A stretch of 60,907 nt of DNA from Nitrospira sp. (GTDB lineage Bacteria > Nitrospirota > Nitrospiria > Nitrospirales > Nitrospiraceae), in assembly GCA_019636875.1 (NCBI GenBank), contig JAHBWR010000010.1, forward strand, positions 1 to 60,907. The letters are read 5' to 3'. Positions 44,738 to 53,007 of this stretch are shown here, one piece after another. Below the pieces are notes generated by a model that saw only the letters and a list, made by a program, of their open reading frames with translations, did not search any database and was not told the DNA's origin. Within the stretch, counting starts at the first letter, position 1; each line of letters opens with the position of its first letter. Both the position numbers and the translations under genes were made by a program.

Positions 44738-44844
44738 GGTGAGCGCATGATACGAGGTCGCATGGAATGATGCAATAAACTGTTTTAGATCCAGTCCCTG
44801 GTGCCTCTTGCATCTGTCGCCATCCCACCCCATACTTTCACCTC

Positions 44845-46794
44845 ATGACATCTCCTCCATCCGGTCACTCCACACCCCTCCAGAACCTTGAAGCCGACGT
44901 CGCCTTGCGAGCAATTCTTAAGGGTACCGCAACCGAAACCGGACAACAGTTTTTCACAGCTTTGGTCCAGAACCTTACCTCGGTACTTGGTACGCACGGG
45001 GCGTGGGTGACGGAGTATCTACCCGAAACACGTCGTCTGCGGGCGCTTGCCTTCTGGCTGGATGGTCAGTGGATCATGGACTATGAGATGGACATTGCCG
45101 GAACCCCCTGTGAGCGTGTGATCGATACGGCCAAACTCGTGCACTTTCCCGATCGCATTTTGGATATTTTCCCTCACAGGGAGGAATTGAGAGCCGCAGG
45201 AGCGGCCAGCTATATGGGGGTCCCGTTACAAGACACGGATGGGGAGATTCTCGGCCATATGGCTGTGATCGATCGGCGGCCGATTCCCGAGGAGCCACGC
45301 ATCCACGCGGTGTTTCAGATCTTTGCCGCGCGGGCCGCGGCGGAATTGCGACGGTTACGGGCGGAAGCTGAGGTGCGGGAGCGGGAAGAAAAAGTGAGCT
45401 GGCTCCTCAGCAGTGCCATGGACGCGATCATTGAGCTAGATCACCAGTTCCACATTACACACGTGAACCCTGCGACTGAAAAAACCTTTCAATGTCGAGC
45501 GGAGGAGATGATCGGGCAGGATTTCCGGCACTTCCTCCTGCCGGATGATGCCGTTCGGCTGGTTGCGCTCACTGATGAGTTGGATAAGCGGGCCGAAGGA
45601 CAGCGATCACTGTGGATTCCCAGAGGACTCACGATCTGTTGCCCCAGTGGCCAATCTTTTCCTGCTGAGGCGACTCTGTCTCGCTTCGAGTTACATCGCA
45701 AGACGTTCACGACGCTGATTCTTCGCAATATCCATGATCGGATCAACGCGGAAGAACAAATCCGATCCCTGACAGTTGAAACCGAACTGCTCCAAGAAGC
45801 ATTGCAGTCATTCCAACCGGATGGGGTCTTGGTCGGCGAGAGTCCGGCATTTCAGCGGGTGATTCAGGATATCGCACAGGTCGCACCGACTGAGACGACC
45901 GTGCTGATCACAGGCGAAACCGGAACCGGTAAGGAACTGGTGGCGCGTGCTATCCATGAGGGGAGTGCTCGTCGGAACCGGCCGTTGGTCACCGTGAATT
46001 GTGCCGCCATCCCAGCCACGTTGATTGAAAGCGAATTGTTCGGGCATGAAGCGGGCGCCTTTACCGGTGCGACGAAGAAGCGAGAGGGGCGTTTCGCCCT
46101 GGCCGACCAGGGGACGATCTTTCTTGACGAAATCGGGGACCTTGCCATCGATCTCCAGGCGAAGTTGCTTCGGGTGCTCCAAGAAGGCGAGTTCGATCCT
46201 CTCGGCAGCACCGCAACCAAGAAAGTCCATGTGCGGGTGTTGGCGGCGACCAATCATGATTTGTCGCGGCTCGTCAGCCAGGGAAAGTTTCGAGAGGATC
46301 TGTATCATCGGCTCAATGTCTTTCCAATTCATCTCACGCCCTTGCGCGAGCGTGGTGACGATGTGGTGCGGCTAGCTTCGGTGTTTACGCAGCGTCTTGC
46401 TGGCAAAATGGGGCGTGCTGTGATGCCATTGGATGCTGAAGACATACGTCGACTGAAGAGCTACGGGTGGCCCGGCAATGTGCGCGAGCTGCAGAATGTC
46501 GTCGAACGGGCCGTGATCACGGCTGTTGACGGCAGGCTGAATCTCGAGCGCGCCTTACCTGAAACAGTGGCGCAACCGTCTCTTGCTAGGCTGAACGGTG
46601 AACCAGCGCCGCGGACGATTCGCACTGCGAAAGAGCTAGAAGAGCTAGAGCGCACCAACATTCTCCGTGCGTTGGAAGCCACGAAGTGGAAAGTCTCCGG
46701 CGAAGGCGGTGCAGCGAAGCTGCTAGGCCTCAATGCGTCCACCCTAGCATCGCGGATGAGAACGCTCAAGATTCAGAAACCAGCGGGGCGTTGA
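44845..46794 (+). CDS. Sigma54-dependent activator with GAF, PAS, AAA+ and HTH
   Basis: The 649-residue regulator has an N-terminal GAF-type sensor (about 30-165), a PAS domain (about 180-300, starting with [20 protein letters not shown]) and a linker helix. The AAA+ domain spans about 326-560: Walker [12 protein letters not shown], the sigma54-contact loop GAFTGA at 404-409, Walker [10 protein letters not shown], and the R-finger region [14 protein letters not shown] Fis-type HTH follows near residues 610-640. There is no receiver domain, so it should respond to a small ligand or redox signal through GAF/PAS. A matching promoter and dyad lie just downstream, so it probably controls the next operon. 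Confidence 0.93.
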   Translation: MTSPPSGHSTPLQNLEADVALRAILKGTATETGQQFFTALVQNLTSVLGTHGAWVTEYLPETRRLRALAFWLDGQWIMDYEMDIAGTPCERVIDTAKLVHFPDRILDIFPHREELRAAGAASYMGVPLQDTDGEILGHMAVIDRRPIPEEPRIHAVFQIFAARAAAELRRLRAEAEVREREEKVSWLLSSAMDAIIELDHQFHITHVNPATEKTFQCRAEEMIGQDFRHFLLPDDAVRLVALTDELDKRAEGQRSLWIPRGLTICCPSGQSFPAEATLSRFELHRKTFTTLILRNIHDRINAEEQIRSLTVETELLQEALQSFQPDGVLVGESPAFQRVIQDIAQVAPTETTVLITGETGTGKELVARAIHEGSARRNRPLVTVNCAAIPATLIESELFGHEAGAFTGATKKREGRFALADQGTIFLDEIGDLAIDLQAKLLRVLQEGEFDPLGSTATKKVHVRVLAATNHDLSRLVSQGKFREDLYHRLNVFPIHLTPLRERGDDVVRLASVFTQRLAGKMGRAVMPLDAEDIRRLKSYGWPGNVRELQNVVERAVITAVDGRLNLERALPETVAQPSLARLNGEPAPRTIRTAKELEELERTNILRALEATKWKVSGEGGAAKLLGLNASTLASRMRTLKIQKPAGR

Positions 46795-46867
46795 CCTTTC
46801 GACGGTGACATCCCGGATCGTACTCTTGATAGGGTATCTTTCTTTTGCGAAATTCCACAAATGCATT

Positions 46868-46898
46868 CATGAGATTTCACGAGTTGTGAGATCTCATG
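46868..46898. promoter_or_regulatory. 31-bp dyad, candidate enhancer (UAS) for the sigma54 activator
   Basis: CATGAGATTTCAC and GTGAGATCTCATG are inverted arms (12 of 13 bp) around GAGTT. It ends about 70 bp before the -24 element and about 74 bp after the activator's stop, the usual place for an enhancer-binding site. No T-run follows that would mark a terminator. Confidence 0.6.
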
Positions 46899-46967
46899 AG
46901 TCACTTTCTTCTTCAAGTCTCGCTCTAACCTCTTAAAAAATCATTACATCGTCTGATTTCGCAGGCC

Positions 46968-46983
46968 TGGCATCAAAGCTGCT
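46968..46983 (+). promoter_or_regulatory. Candidate sigma54 (-24/-12) promoter
   Basis: TGGCATCAAAGCTGCT has GG at 46969-46970 and GC at 46981-46982, exactly 10 bp apart as required. The -24 half (TGGCAT) is one base from consensus TGGCAC, and the -12 half is CTGCT. Initiation would be near 46994, about 100 bp before the hydrolase start. Confidence 0.6.
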
Positions 46984-47097
46984 GTCATGGCTGGGGTACG
47001 GGTCAACTGAAATGGATAGGCCGGTGCTGTCCGTTCAGCAGTGCGCTATGAGCCAACGGGAAAGATTGAATCTATCACGCATGGGAGACTTCATATC

Positions 47098-47871
47098 ATG
47101 AAACTCACACAGATCCGCAACGCAACGCTCAAGATCGAATATGCCGGGAAGAAGTTCCTGATCGACCCGATGCTATCAGAAAAGGGGGGCTTCCCAGGAT
47201 TCCCAGGCACGCTCAATAGTCATGTCGCTAACCCCACCGTTGACCTTCCCTTGCCTCTGAGCGAGATCCTCGACGTTGATGCCGTGATTGTTACCCATAC
47301 CCATCAAGACCACTGGGATGACGCGGCGAAAACGGTCATTCCTAAAGACATGCTGATCTTTAGCCAAAGTAGTCGCGATGCGTGGGACATTCAAATGTCG
47401 TGGTTTCGCAATACGCGGGCGCTCGAGGAACGGAACGAATTTGAAGGGATTACCATGATCAAGACTCCTGGGCAGCACGGCCGAGGGGAGATTCTCGAAG
47501 GACTCATGGGAGACATTTTGGGAGATGTGTGCGGCCTCATCTTCAAACATCCGAGTGAGAAAACGCTCTACATTGCTGGGGACACGGTTTGGTATGAAGG
47601 CGTCGAACAGAACCTAAAGCAGTACAAACCCGATGTGATCGTCCTCAACAGCGGCGATGCCAGAGTCCTTCCGAATGAACCGATCATCATGGGAAAGAAC
47701 GATGTACGCGACGTCTATCAGGCCGCTCCCACAGCGACCATTATTGCGAGTCACATGGAGGCGGTCAACCATGCCACTCTGTCGCGAAAGGATCTACGAG
47801 CGTTTCTTCGCGAAGAGGGTATGACGTCGCGAGTGCTGGTTCCGGAGGATGGTGAATCGTACAGCTTTTGA
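47098..47871 (+). CDS. Metallo-beta-lactamase-fold hydrolase (UlaG-like)
   Basis: The 257-residue protein begins KLTQIRNATLKIEYAGKKFLIDPML, the start typical of UlaG-like metal-dependent hydrolases. It has the metal motif THTHQDHWD at residues 66-74. Further ligands probably come from His in TPGQHGRGE, Asp in YIAGDTVWYEG and His in ASHMEAVNH. Substrates of the family range from lactones to phosphodiesters; none can be named here. ATG 47098 is preferred. The frame reaches a GTG at 47041 that would fall within the promoter-proximal leader. It is first of three genes behind the sigma54-type promoter. Confidence 0.87.
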   Translation: MKLTQIRNATLKIEYAGKKFLIDPMLSEKGGFPGFPGTLNSHVANPTVDLPLPLSEILDVDAVIVTHTHQDHWDDAAKTVIPKDMLIFSQSSRDAWDIQMSWFRNTRALEERNEFEGITMIKTPGQHGRGEILEGLMGDILGDVCGLIFKHPSEKTLYIAGDTVWYEGVEQNLKQYKPDVIVLNSGDARVLPNEPIIMGKNDVRDVYQAAPTATIIASHMEAVNHATLSRKDLRAFLREEGMTSRVLVPEDGESYSF

Positions 47872-47882
47872 GAGAAAGCTCC

Positions 47883-48698
47883 ATGACGACATCGTTGACG
47901 CATGACTATGCACCAGTCTGTGCTCTGTACGAGCGGTATCTTGGGCCGACCCTGTTCGAGCCCTATGCCATCGATCTCGTGCGAAGCGTGGCCGCCGACA
48001 GCCTGACAGGGTCCGTTCTTGAGATGGCCTGCGGAACCGGCATCCTGACCCAACAGCTTCGAACCCATCTGCAGCCGACGGTCTCTCTGACGGCGACGGA
48101 TATCAACCCTGGGATGCTCTCCTATGCACAGCGAAAATTGGCCGGTGTAGCGGGTATCGCCTGGCGACAGGCAGACATCGCTGAACTGCCGTTTCCCGAT
48201 GGGTCGTTCAATGTCGTGGTCTGTCAGTTCGGACTTATGTTTGTGCGGGATAAGGATCGCGCCTTTCAGGAAATGCGCCGTGTTCTGGCCCCACACGGGG
48301 TGCTGGCATTCAGTGTGTGGGATCGCATGGAGACGAACCCCTGGAGTGTCGCGGCCCACGACACGGTTGCAGCATGTTTCCCAGAAGATCCACCGCAGTT
48401 CTTCAAAACGCCCTTTTGCTGCGCGGACGTTGCTGGGTTGCATCGACTACTCACGGCACATGGCTTCGACCAGTTTAGGATTCAGGCTGTCCTGAAGGAC
48501 TGTGTCAGTCCCACGGCGAGAGGGCTGGCCATTGGGATGATAGAAGGGGCACCCGTACTTGCCGAAATTCAAGCACGCGGCGGTTCATCGGGCCCCATCG
48601 TCGATGCGGTGACGAAAGTCTTCACTCAGATCGGAGGAATGACACCATTTCGGTCGACCATGCAGGCACTTGTGGTGACGGCACGGGCAAAAGAATAA
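47883..48698 (+). CDS. Class I SAM-dependent methyltransferase
   Basis: A 271-residue protein with the Rossmann-type methyltransferase core. Motif I is VLEMACGTGILTQQL, the acidic end of strand 2 is TATDINPGML, and QADIAELPFPDGSFNVVVCQ is motif II/III of the UbiE/Methyltransf_11 type. Small-molecule methylation is likely, substrate unknown. GAGAAAG precedes ATG 47883. It lies 11 bp after the hydrolase stop, so the two are co-transcribed. Confidence 0.9.
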   Translation: MTTSLTHDYAPVCALYERYLGPTLFEPYAIDLVRSVAADSLTGSVLEMACGTGILTQQLRTHLQPTVSLTATDINPGMLSYAQRKLAGVAGIAWRQADIAELPFPDGSFNVVVCQFGLMFVRDKDRAFQEMRRVLAPHGVLAFSVWDRMETNPWSVAAHDTVAACFPEDPPQFFKTPFCCADVAGLHRLLTAHGFDQFRIQAVLKDCVSPTARGLAIGMIEGAPVLAEIQARGGSSGPIVDAVTKVFTQIGGMTPFRSTMQALVVTARAKE

Positions 48699-48756
48699 CA
48701 GCCATCACTCTCGCACATGAACGGCGGTACGTTATCGAACAATTGAAGAGGAAATT

Positions 48757-49167
48757 ATGACACACAAGCAGATGACACCGTTGCGCGACTTTGCTGTTCG
48801 ATACACGGCCGCGTGGTGCAGCCGGAAGGCCGTCAATGTCGCTCAATTCTTTGCTCCAGGTGGTTCTCTGACCATCAATCGAGGTACGCCGTCGGTGGGT
48901 CGAAGCGCCATTACGACGGCGGCACAGGGATTCTTCACCGCCTTTCCGGATCTCACGGTGTATCTGGATGATCTCGTTGAGCGACAGGACAAGCTGATCT
49001 ATCAGTGGACGCTGGAGGGCACCCATAGCAGAACCGGGAAGCGCGTGCGTCTCAGTGGATTCGAAGAATGGACAATGGGCAATGATGGGCTGATCGCCGC
49101 GTCACTCGGCAATTTCGATGTAATTGACCTTGAACGTCAAATAGAGCAGGGCGTCACTCGGCAGTGA
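48757..49167 (+). CDS. SnoaL-like (NTF2-fold) protein
   Basis: The 136-residue product matches the SnoaL-type polyketide-cyclase-like fold. It starts with a helix (LRDFAVRYTAAWCSRKAVNV), then AQFFAPGGSLTINRG and ITTAAQGFFTAFPDLTVYL. The strands that follow (QWTLEGTHSRTGKRVRLSGF) end at a typical EEWTMGNDGLIAAS turn. Members are enzymes or ligand binders acting on small organic molecules. The gene is 58 bp after the methyltransferase with AGAGGAAA before the ATG. It closes the sigma54-linked operon. Confidence 0.85.
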   Translation: MTHKQMTPLRDFAVRYTAAWCSRKAVNVAQFFAPGGSLTINRGTPSVGRSAITTAAQGFFTAFPDLTVYLDDLVERQDKLIYQWTLEGTHSRTGKRVRLSGFEEWTMGNDGLIAASLGNFDVIDLERQIEQGVTRQ

Positions 49168-49245
49168 AGTATAGGAGTTGGTTGGCTTCTCGCGTCAATG
49201 GTGCTTCACGAGATCTATGGCTCAGGTAGCCAAAACATTTCCGTT

Positions 49246-50145
49246 CTACTGTTTGCGGTTTTTCCCCGGTTCGGTTGTCTGTGCCTTGTGGTTTGGACGA
49301 GGCTGAGCTGGGAGACCGGCGAGGATCGGCTGGGCTTCTGTCACGTTCTTTCGAACGGCTTTGGAAAGCCAATGGCGGGCTTCCTCCGTATTCTTGGCCA
49401 CTCCTCGACCGTACGCATACATGACGCCGAGGACATACATGGCCTGTCCATTCCCAGCATCGGCCAGGCGGCGCAGCCCTGTCTGGGCCTTCTTATACCA
49501 GGCAAGAGACTCTTGAGCTTCTTGCCCCTTTTGTTTCGCGTAATATTTTCCTAGACGATATTGAGCGAACGCATCGCCCTGTTCCGCCAGGTGCACATCA
49601 GGACTCGGCTTTGTCGTTGGTTTTGTTACAGGCGCATGTATGGAGGAGGTCTCCTTGTTGGGCTGCACTCCAGTCTGAATCTTAGGAGGGTCCGGTATCA
49701 CAGCTGGTTTCGATGTTGGGTTCTCCCGGCTGATCGGCGCAGGAGCTTTGGGTACTGGTGGTTTCGGTGTTGGGTTCTCCTGGCTAGTGGGTTCAGGTGA
49801 AGATTGAGGGTTTTCCGGAGGCGGAGGTGGTACCGAATGCTGAGGCTCTGCCGGATGTTCAACCGGGTCGATCTGTGTCAGGGTGACGTCGTTCTCGTGG
49901 GGCTTCTCGACAACCGTCACTGGATTAGGGCGGCCACAGCCTCTATCAGGATCGCTGGGTGTGCCCTCTGGAGTCTCTTCTTGGCAGTCGGACGTATCTT
50001 GTGATGCAGGGGGCGATCCCAGGACCGTCCAGATGAGCCAGACGATGGGGATGAGCAAAAGACTCCACCGGAGCAGTCGGCGTCGTAGGATGGTCCGATC
50101 GCTGGGAGGGACGATGACGAGTCCGGGGTAGTCCTTCTTGGCCAT
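49246..50145 (-). CDS. Membrane-anchored Sel1-repeat protein
   Basis: The 299-residue protein has one N-terminal membrane helix (LLRWSLLLIPIVWLIWTVLG, residues about 23-43). A long Pro-rich, presumably extended linker follows (about 50-190), with a duplicated ENPTPKPPVP / ENPTSKPAVI motif. The Sel1/TPR-like repeats come last (about 190-280: EQGDAFAQYRLGKYYAKQ, AGNGQAMYVLGVMYAYGRGV, EEARHWLSKAV). The topology places the repeats in the periplasm. Such proteins bind partner proteins. It converges on the SnoaL gene, and nothing else hints at its partner. Confidence 0.8.
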   Translation of the reverse strand: MAKKDYPGLVIVPPSDRTILRRRLLRWSLLLIPIVWLIWTVLGSPPASQDTSDCQEETPEGTPSDPDRGCGRPNPVTVVEKPHENDVTLTQIDPVEHPAEPQHSVPPPPPENPQSSPEPTSQENPTPKPPVPKAPAPISRENPTSKPAVIPDPPKIQTGVQPNKETSSIHAPVTKPTTKPSPDVHLAEQGDAFAQYRLGKYYAKQKGQEAQESLAWYKKAQTGLRRLADAGNGQAMYVLGVMYAYGRGVAKNTEEARHWLSKAVRKNVTEAQPILAGLPAQPRPNHKAQTTEPGKNRKQ

Positions 50146-50369
50146 GCCTTAGGTACAGAGAATACTTGAGTTGCGTCGATCAGTCTGTTTCAGCGCTATC
50201 TGCGGAGTGTTCAACCGGCACTGGATGACACTCGATGGCCTATGGTGTTTGCATGAAGCGGTCGATGATATACGCCACATACCTTGCCACTTGTCCTGCA
50301 GACGTACAAAATCCTATAGTAGGGCTTCCGAACTGCTGATCAAGAAAAACCAAGGAAATTGGTCGGATC

Positions 50370-50786
50370 ATGCCATCAATTGAGAGTATCCTCACCATAC
50401 TGGAAGTCAACGGTCCCTTTCGGGAACCGAGAGAACAGGTCTTTTCCTACGATTATTCTATCCAACGATCTACTTGGGTGACCCCGCATGGGGTCCGCGT
50501 GAAGGTTTCTATACCGGATGAGCTCGAGACGTTCAAGAGGCGTCTGCTGGGGATGGTCGCTGGTTCACCTGGTCAGCAACTGTTGATAAGTAATATCCTC
50601 TCTCGGGCGATTGCCGATTGGAAGATGAGAGTTGCCGATGAGGAAGGTTTATTGACTGAGCGACGTGACGTGATGTTGGGCCCGTTTATCGGTCCGATGA
50701 GTCATCTCTTTGTAAAGCTAGAGGCTCTGTTTGAAGCGGCTCGGGTGTCGGTCCGTGCGGAGATCAAGCAACGGGTTGGACTATAA
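50370..50786 (+). CDS. Protein of unknown function (138 aa)
   Basis: ATG 50370 starts MPSIESILTILEVNGPFREP. The first half is beta-rich (FSYDYSIQRSTWVTPHGVRV, VKVSIPDELETFKRRLLG), and the second is helical (ISNILSRAIADWKMR, LFVKLEALFEAARVS). AAGGAAA lies 13 nt upstream, a weak site. There is no Cys and no membrane segment. I know no family. It converges on the gene at 50823. Confidence 0.55.
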   Translation: MPSIESILTILEVNGPFREPREQVFSYDYSIQRSTWVTPHGVRVKVSIPDELETFKRRLLGMVAGSPGQQLLISNILSRAIADWKMRVADEEGLLTERRDVMLGPFIGPMSHLFVKLEALFEAARVSVRAEIKQRVGL

Positions 50787-50822
50787 CCTCCCCGATCCCA
50801 TGCGAAGTGCATAGTGCCTGTG

Positions 50823-51440
50823 CTAAAAGATTCGACGGTGATGTTTGGAGTGTACGCCGGACTCATCGGCAAATCCAAGTGAGCCGGTATCCGGGCTGGC
50901 GGTGTCATTGAGATCTATCCGGTAGTACCCACGGACATGTTCCATCGCCACTTCGAAAGGGATGGCATTCGGATAGAGTGTTCCCGGAGCATGAGCCCCT
51001 CGTGCAAGCGTACGGATGGTGTCCGGTTCAGCGAATTGCTTATCCGAAAAAATAAAAATATCCGCGATGGAGTGGTCGCCCAGCTTATGACCCGGTGTGG
51101 TCGCTGGGAGTTGCTCGCCAAGAGAACCATCCAATCGTGCATCCCGCAGGCGTTTTAAGAGCGCGACGATTTGACTATCCGTTGCCTGTGAAGGCACGAC
51201 CAGTCCCAGGACATTCATGTCAGGGATCGTCGTGTCGACCGTAAACATGACGGGGATCGCTTCCGGATCTTCGATGACGGACACCGTGGGACCTTCAGTA
51301 CCGGTGGCTTGTTTGTTTCGTGAGCTGGGGATGATCAAGGCGACGAATAGCCACAATCCGATGAGCGTGCCGAAGACCACCAACAGAGGGTGAGCTCCGG
51401 CACGTTTTCCTTCCTGGTAGGGGTCCTCGTTCTTGCTCAT
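50823..51440 (-). CDS. Membrane-anchored protein coupled to mazG
   Basis: A 205-residue product with one membrane helix (HPLLVVFGTLIGLWLFVALIIP, about 17-38) and an extracytoplasmic remainder. The latter begins after a Ser/Thr-rich linker with PTVSVIEDPEAIPVMFTVDT. It continues with VPSQATDSQIVALLKRLRDA, a strand-helix pattern typical of small sensor-like domains. ATG 51440 overlaps the mazG stop (ATGA), so it is translated together with mazG. The longer frame to 51512 lies inside mazG. No family is recognised. Confidence 0.7.
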   Translation of the reverse strand: MSKNEDPYQEGKRAGAHPLLVVFGTLIGLWLFVALIIPSSRNKQATGTEGPTVSVIEDPEAIPVMFTVDTTIPDMNVLGLVVPSQATDSQIVALLKRLRDARLDGSLGEQLPATTPGHKLGDHSIADIFIFSDKQFAEPDTIRTLARGAHAPGTLYPNAIPFEVAMEHVRGYYRIDLNDTASPDTGSLGFADESGVHSKHHRRIF

Positions 51441-52318
51441 AGCGTTCGGGTGTCCATGTGTGGAGGTGTGTTGGGAGTGGGAGGCTCCAACTGGCGCTTG
51501 GCCTCCTCCCACAGTGCATCCATTTCAGCCAGTGTCATGTCGGTCAACGTCCGGCCCTGTTCTGTAGCCTGCGCTTCCACCAGATGAAACCGATCGGTGA
51601 AACGATTGGTCGCACGGCGTAGGGCTTCTTCCGGGTTGACCTTGACGAAACGGGCGAGATTCACGAGGGAAAATAAGATATCTCCTAACTCTGCCTCGAT
51701 GTCCGCCTGTTCGTCAGGCCGATTTGGGGCCGGGTCGGCATTCACCTGCGCCAGCGCGCCCTTCAACTCATCCACTTCCTCCGCGACCTTTCCAAAGATC
51801 TGCTCGAGACCTGCGGCGTTGTGTGGCCAATCGAATCCGACCCGTGCGGCCCGGGCTTGTGTTTGGTACGCTCGGAGCAGAGCTGGCAAGATTTTCGGCA
51901 CGCCATCAAGAGCTGATTGTTTCGCCCCGGCCGCTTCACGTTCCGCCCGTTTGATTTCTTCCCATTGACTCAAGACGTGCTCGCTGGTGGTCACGCCGGA
52001 TGCCTGGTCGCCGGAGCCGAAGACATGGGGATGCCGGCGAATGAGTTTGGTGGCCAGCGTGTCCAAGACATCTTCAATTGTAAAGGACTCAGCTTCTGCC
52101 GCGATCTGACTGTGGAAGAGCACTTGCAGCAGTACGTCGCCTAACTCCTCCTGGAGCTTCAGCGTGTTTTGTTGATCGATTGTTTCCAAGACCTCGTATG
52201 CTTCCTCCAGGAGGTAGGGTTTCAGGGACTCATGAGTCTGTTTCCGATCCCACGGACATCCATTTTCGGCGCGTAGGGTAGCCATTAACTCAACGACTTT
52301 TGTGAAGTGATGTGACAT
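51437..52318 (-). CDS. mazG: Nucleoside triphosphate pyrophosphohydrolase
   Basis: Hydrolyses NTPs to NMP and pyrophosphate, cleaning aberrant nucleotides. The 293-residue protein has two MazG units. The first starts VVELMATLRAENGCPWDRKQTHESLKPYLLEE (residues about 8-39). Its metal-binding EExxE/ExxD helices are in LLEEAYEVLETI and LQEELGDVLLQVLFHSQ. The second has KVAEEVDELKG and IEAELGDILFSLVNLARF. VGFDWPHNAAGLEQI sits between them, as in the E. coli enzyme. The length is somewhat above the usual 263. Its stop overlaps the downstream membrane-protein start. Confidence 0.95.
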   Translation of the reverse strand: MSHHFTKVVELMATLRAENGCPWDRKQTHESLKPYLLEEAYEVLETIDQQNTLKLQEELGDVLLQVLFHSQIAAEAESFTIEDVLDTLATKLIRRHPHVFGSGDQASGVTTSEHVLSQWEEIKRAEREAAGAKQSALDGVPKILPALLRAYQTQARAARVGFDWPHNAAGLEQIFGKVAEEVDELKGALAQVNADPAPNRPDEQADIEAELGDILFSLVNLARFVKVNPEEALRRATNRFTDRFHLVEAQATEQGRTLTDMTLAEMDALWEEAKRQLEPPTPNTPPHMDTRTL

Positions 52319-52478
52319 TGAAGACCAACCCTTCTTGTCGGTGCTCTGTGAGTCCTGTAGTCGGGCTACTCTATAATGACGGAGACATGCTCTTCAATCT
52401 CTCTGATGGCTTGCGGGCAACCAAGCCCTATGATAGGGTACCGACGTTGCCTACGGGGTTCTGAGAAGAGGGTAAAGA

Positions 52479-52871
52479 ATGGCTGGCGAGGAGCAGGGGT
52501 TCGTCATTCGTGACAAACGAGGAAGTGTCGGAGGAGAGGCTGCTCCAACCACCACTTTCAGCACGAAAGAGACAATCGCGTCGGCTGCTGCATCCACGGA
52601 ATCGTCCCACGCAGCACCAGTTCCCCCTGTCACCTTTTCTTCTTTCGTCATTTCGTTGGGCTCATCGTCACTGATGCTGATGGGTGAACAACTGGACCCC
52701 CAACAAGCCCCCATGCCTGTGAACCTTCCACAAGCGAAAGAGATTATCGATCTGTTGTCTGTCTTGGACGACAAGACGAAGGGTAATCTGACCTCTGATG
52801 AGCAGACTGTTCTCCGTGACATGCTGTACGCACTTCGTATGAAGTATGTCACTTTGGCCTCGCCGAAATAA
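52479..52871 (+). CDS. DUF1844 domain protein
   Basis: The 130-residue product has a disordered, Ala/Ser-rich first half. The DUF1844 domain then runs from about 50 to 125 (VTFSSFVISLGSSSLMLMGE, VNLPQAKEIIDLLSVLDDKT, LRDMLYALRMKYV). The domain is widely conserved in bacteria, but its function is unknown. GAGGGTAAAGA precedes the ATG. A TATAAT hexamer at 52372-52377 without a good -35 is the best promoter hint. Confidence 0.85.
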   Translation: MAGEEQGFVIRDKRGSVGGEAAPTTTFSTKETIASAAASTESSHAAPVPPVTFSSFVISLGSSSLMLMGEQLDPQQAPMPVNLPQAKEIIDLLSVLDDKTKGNLTSDEQTVLRDMLYALRMKYVTLASPK

Positions 52872-53007
52872 GATCTCGTTGTTCTGCTCGTTGTTCAAAT
52901 CACCGACATCGTGTGCTCTGCGTGTGGGTTTTGAGACGGTTTCGCGAGTCGGCTATCGTACCAAGGATTGCTCATTGCTATCAGTGCCGGTAACAGTAGG
53001 CGTGTGA

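Noticed and set aside
44738..44844. Sigma54-like GG...GC pairs in the FAD reductase/activator divergent region
   Set aside because: Candidates on both strands have 8 bp, not 10, between GG and GC.
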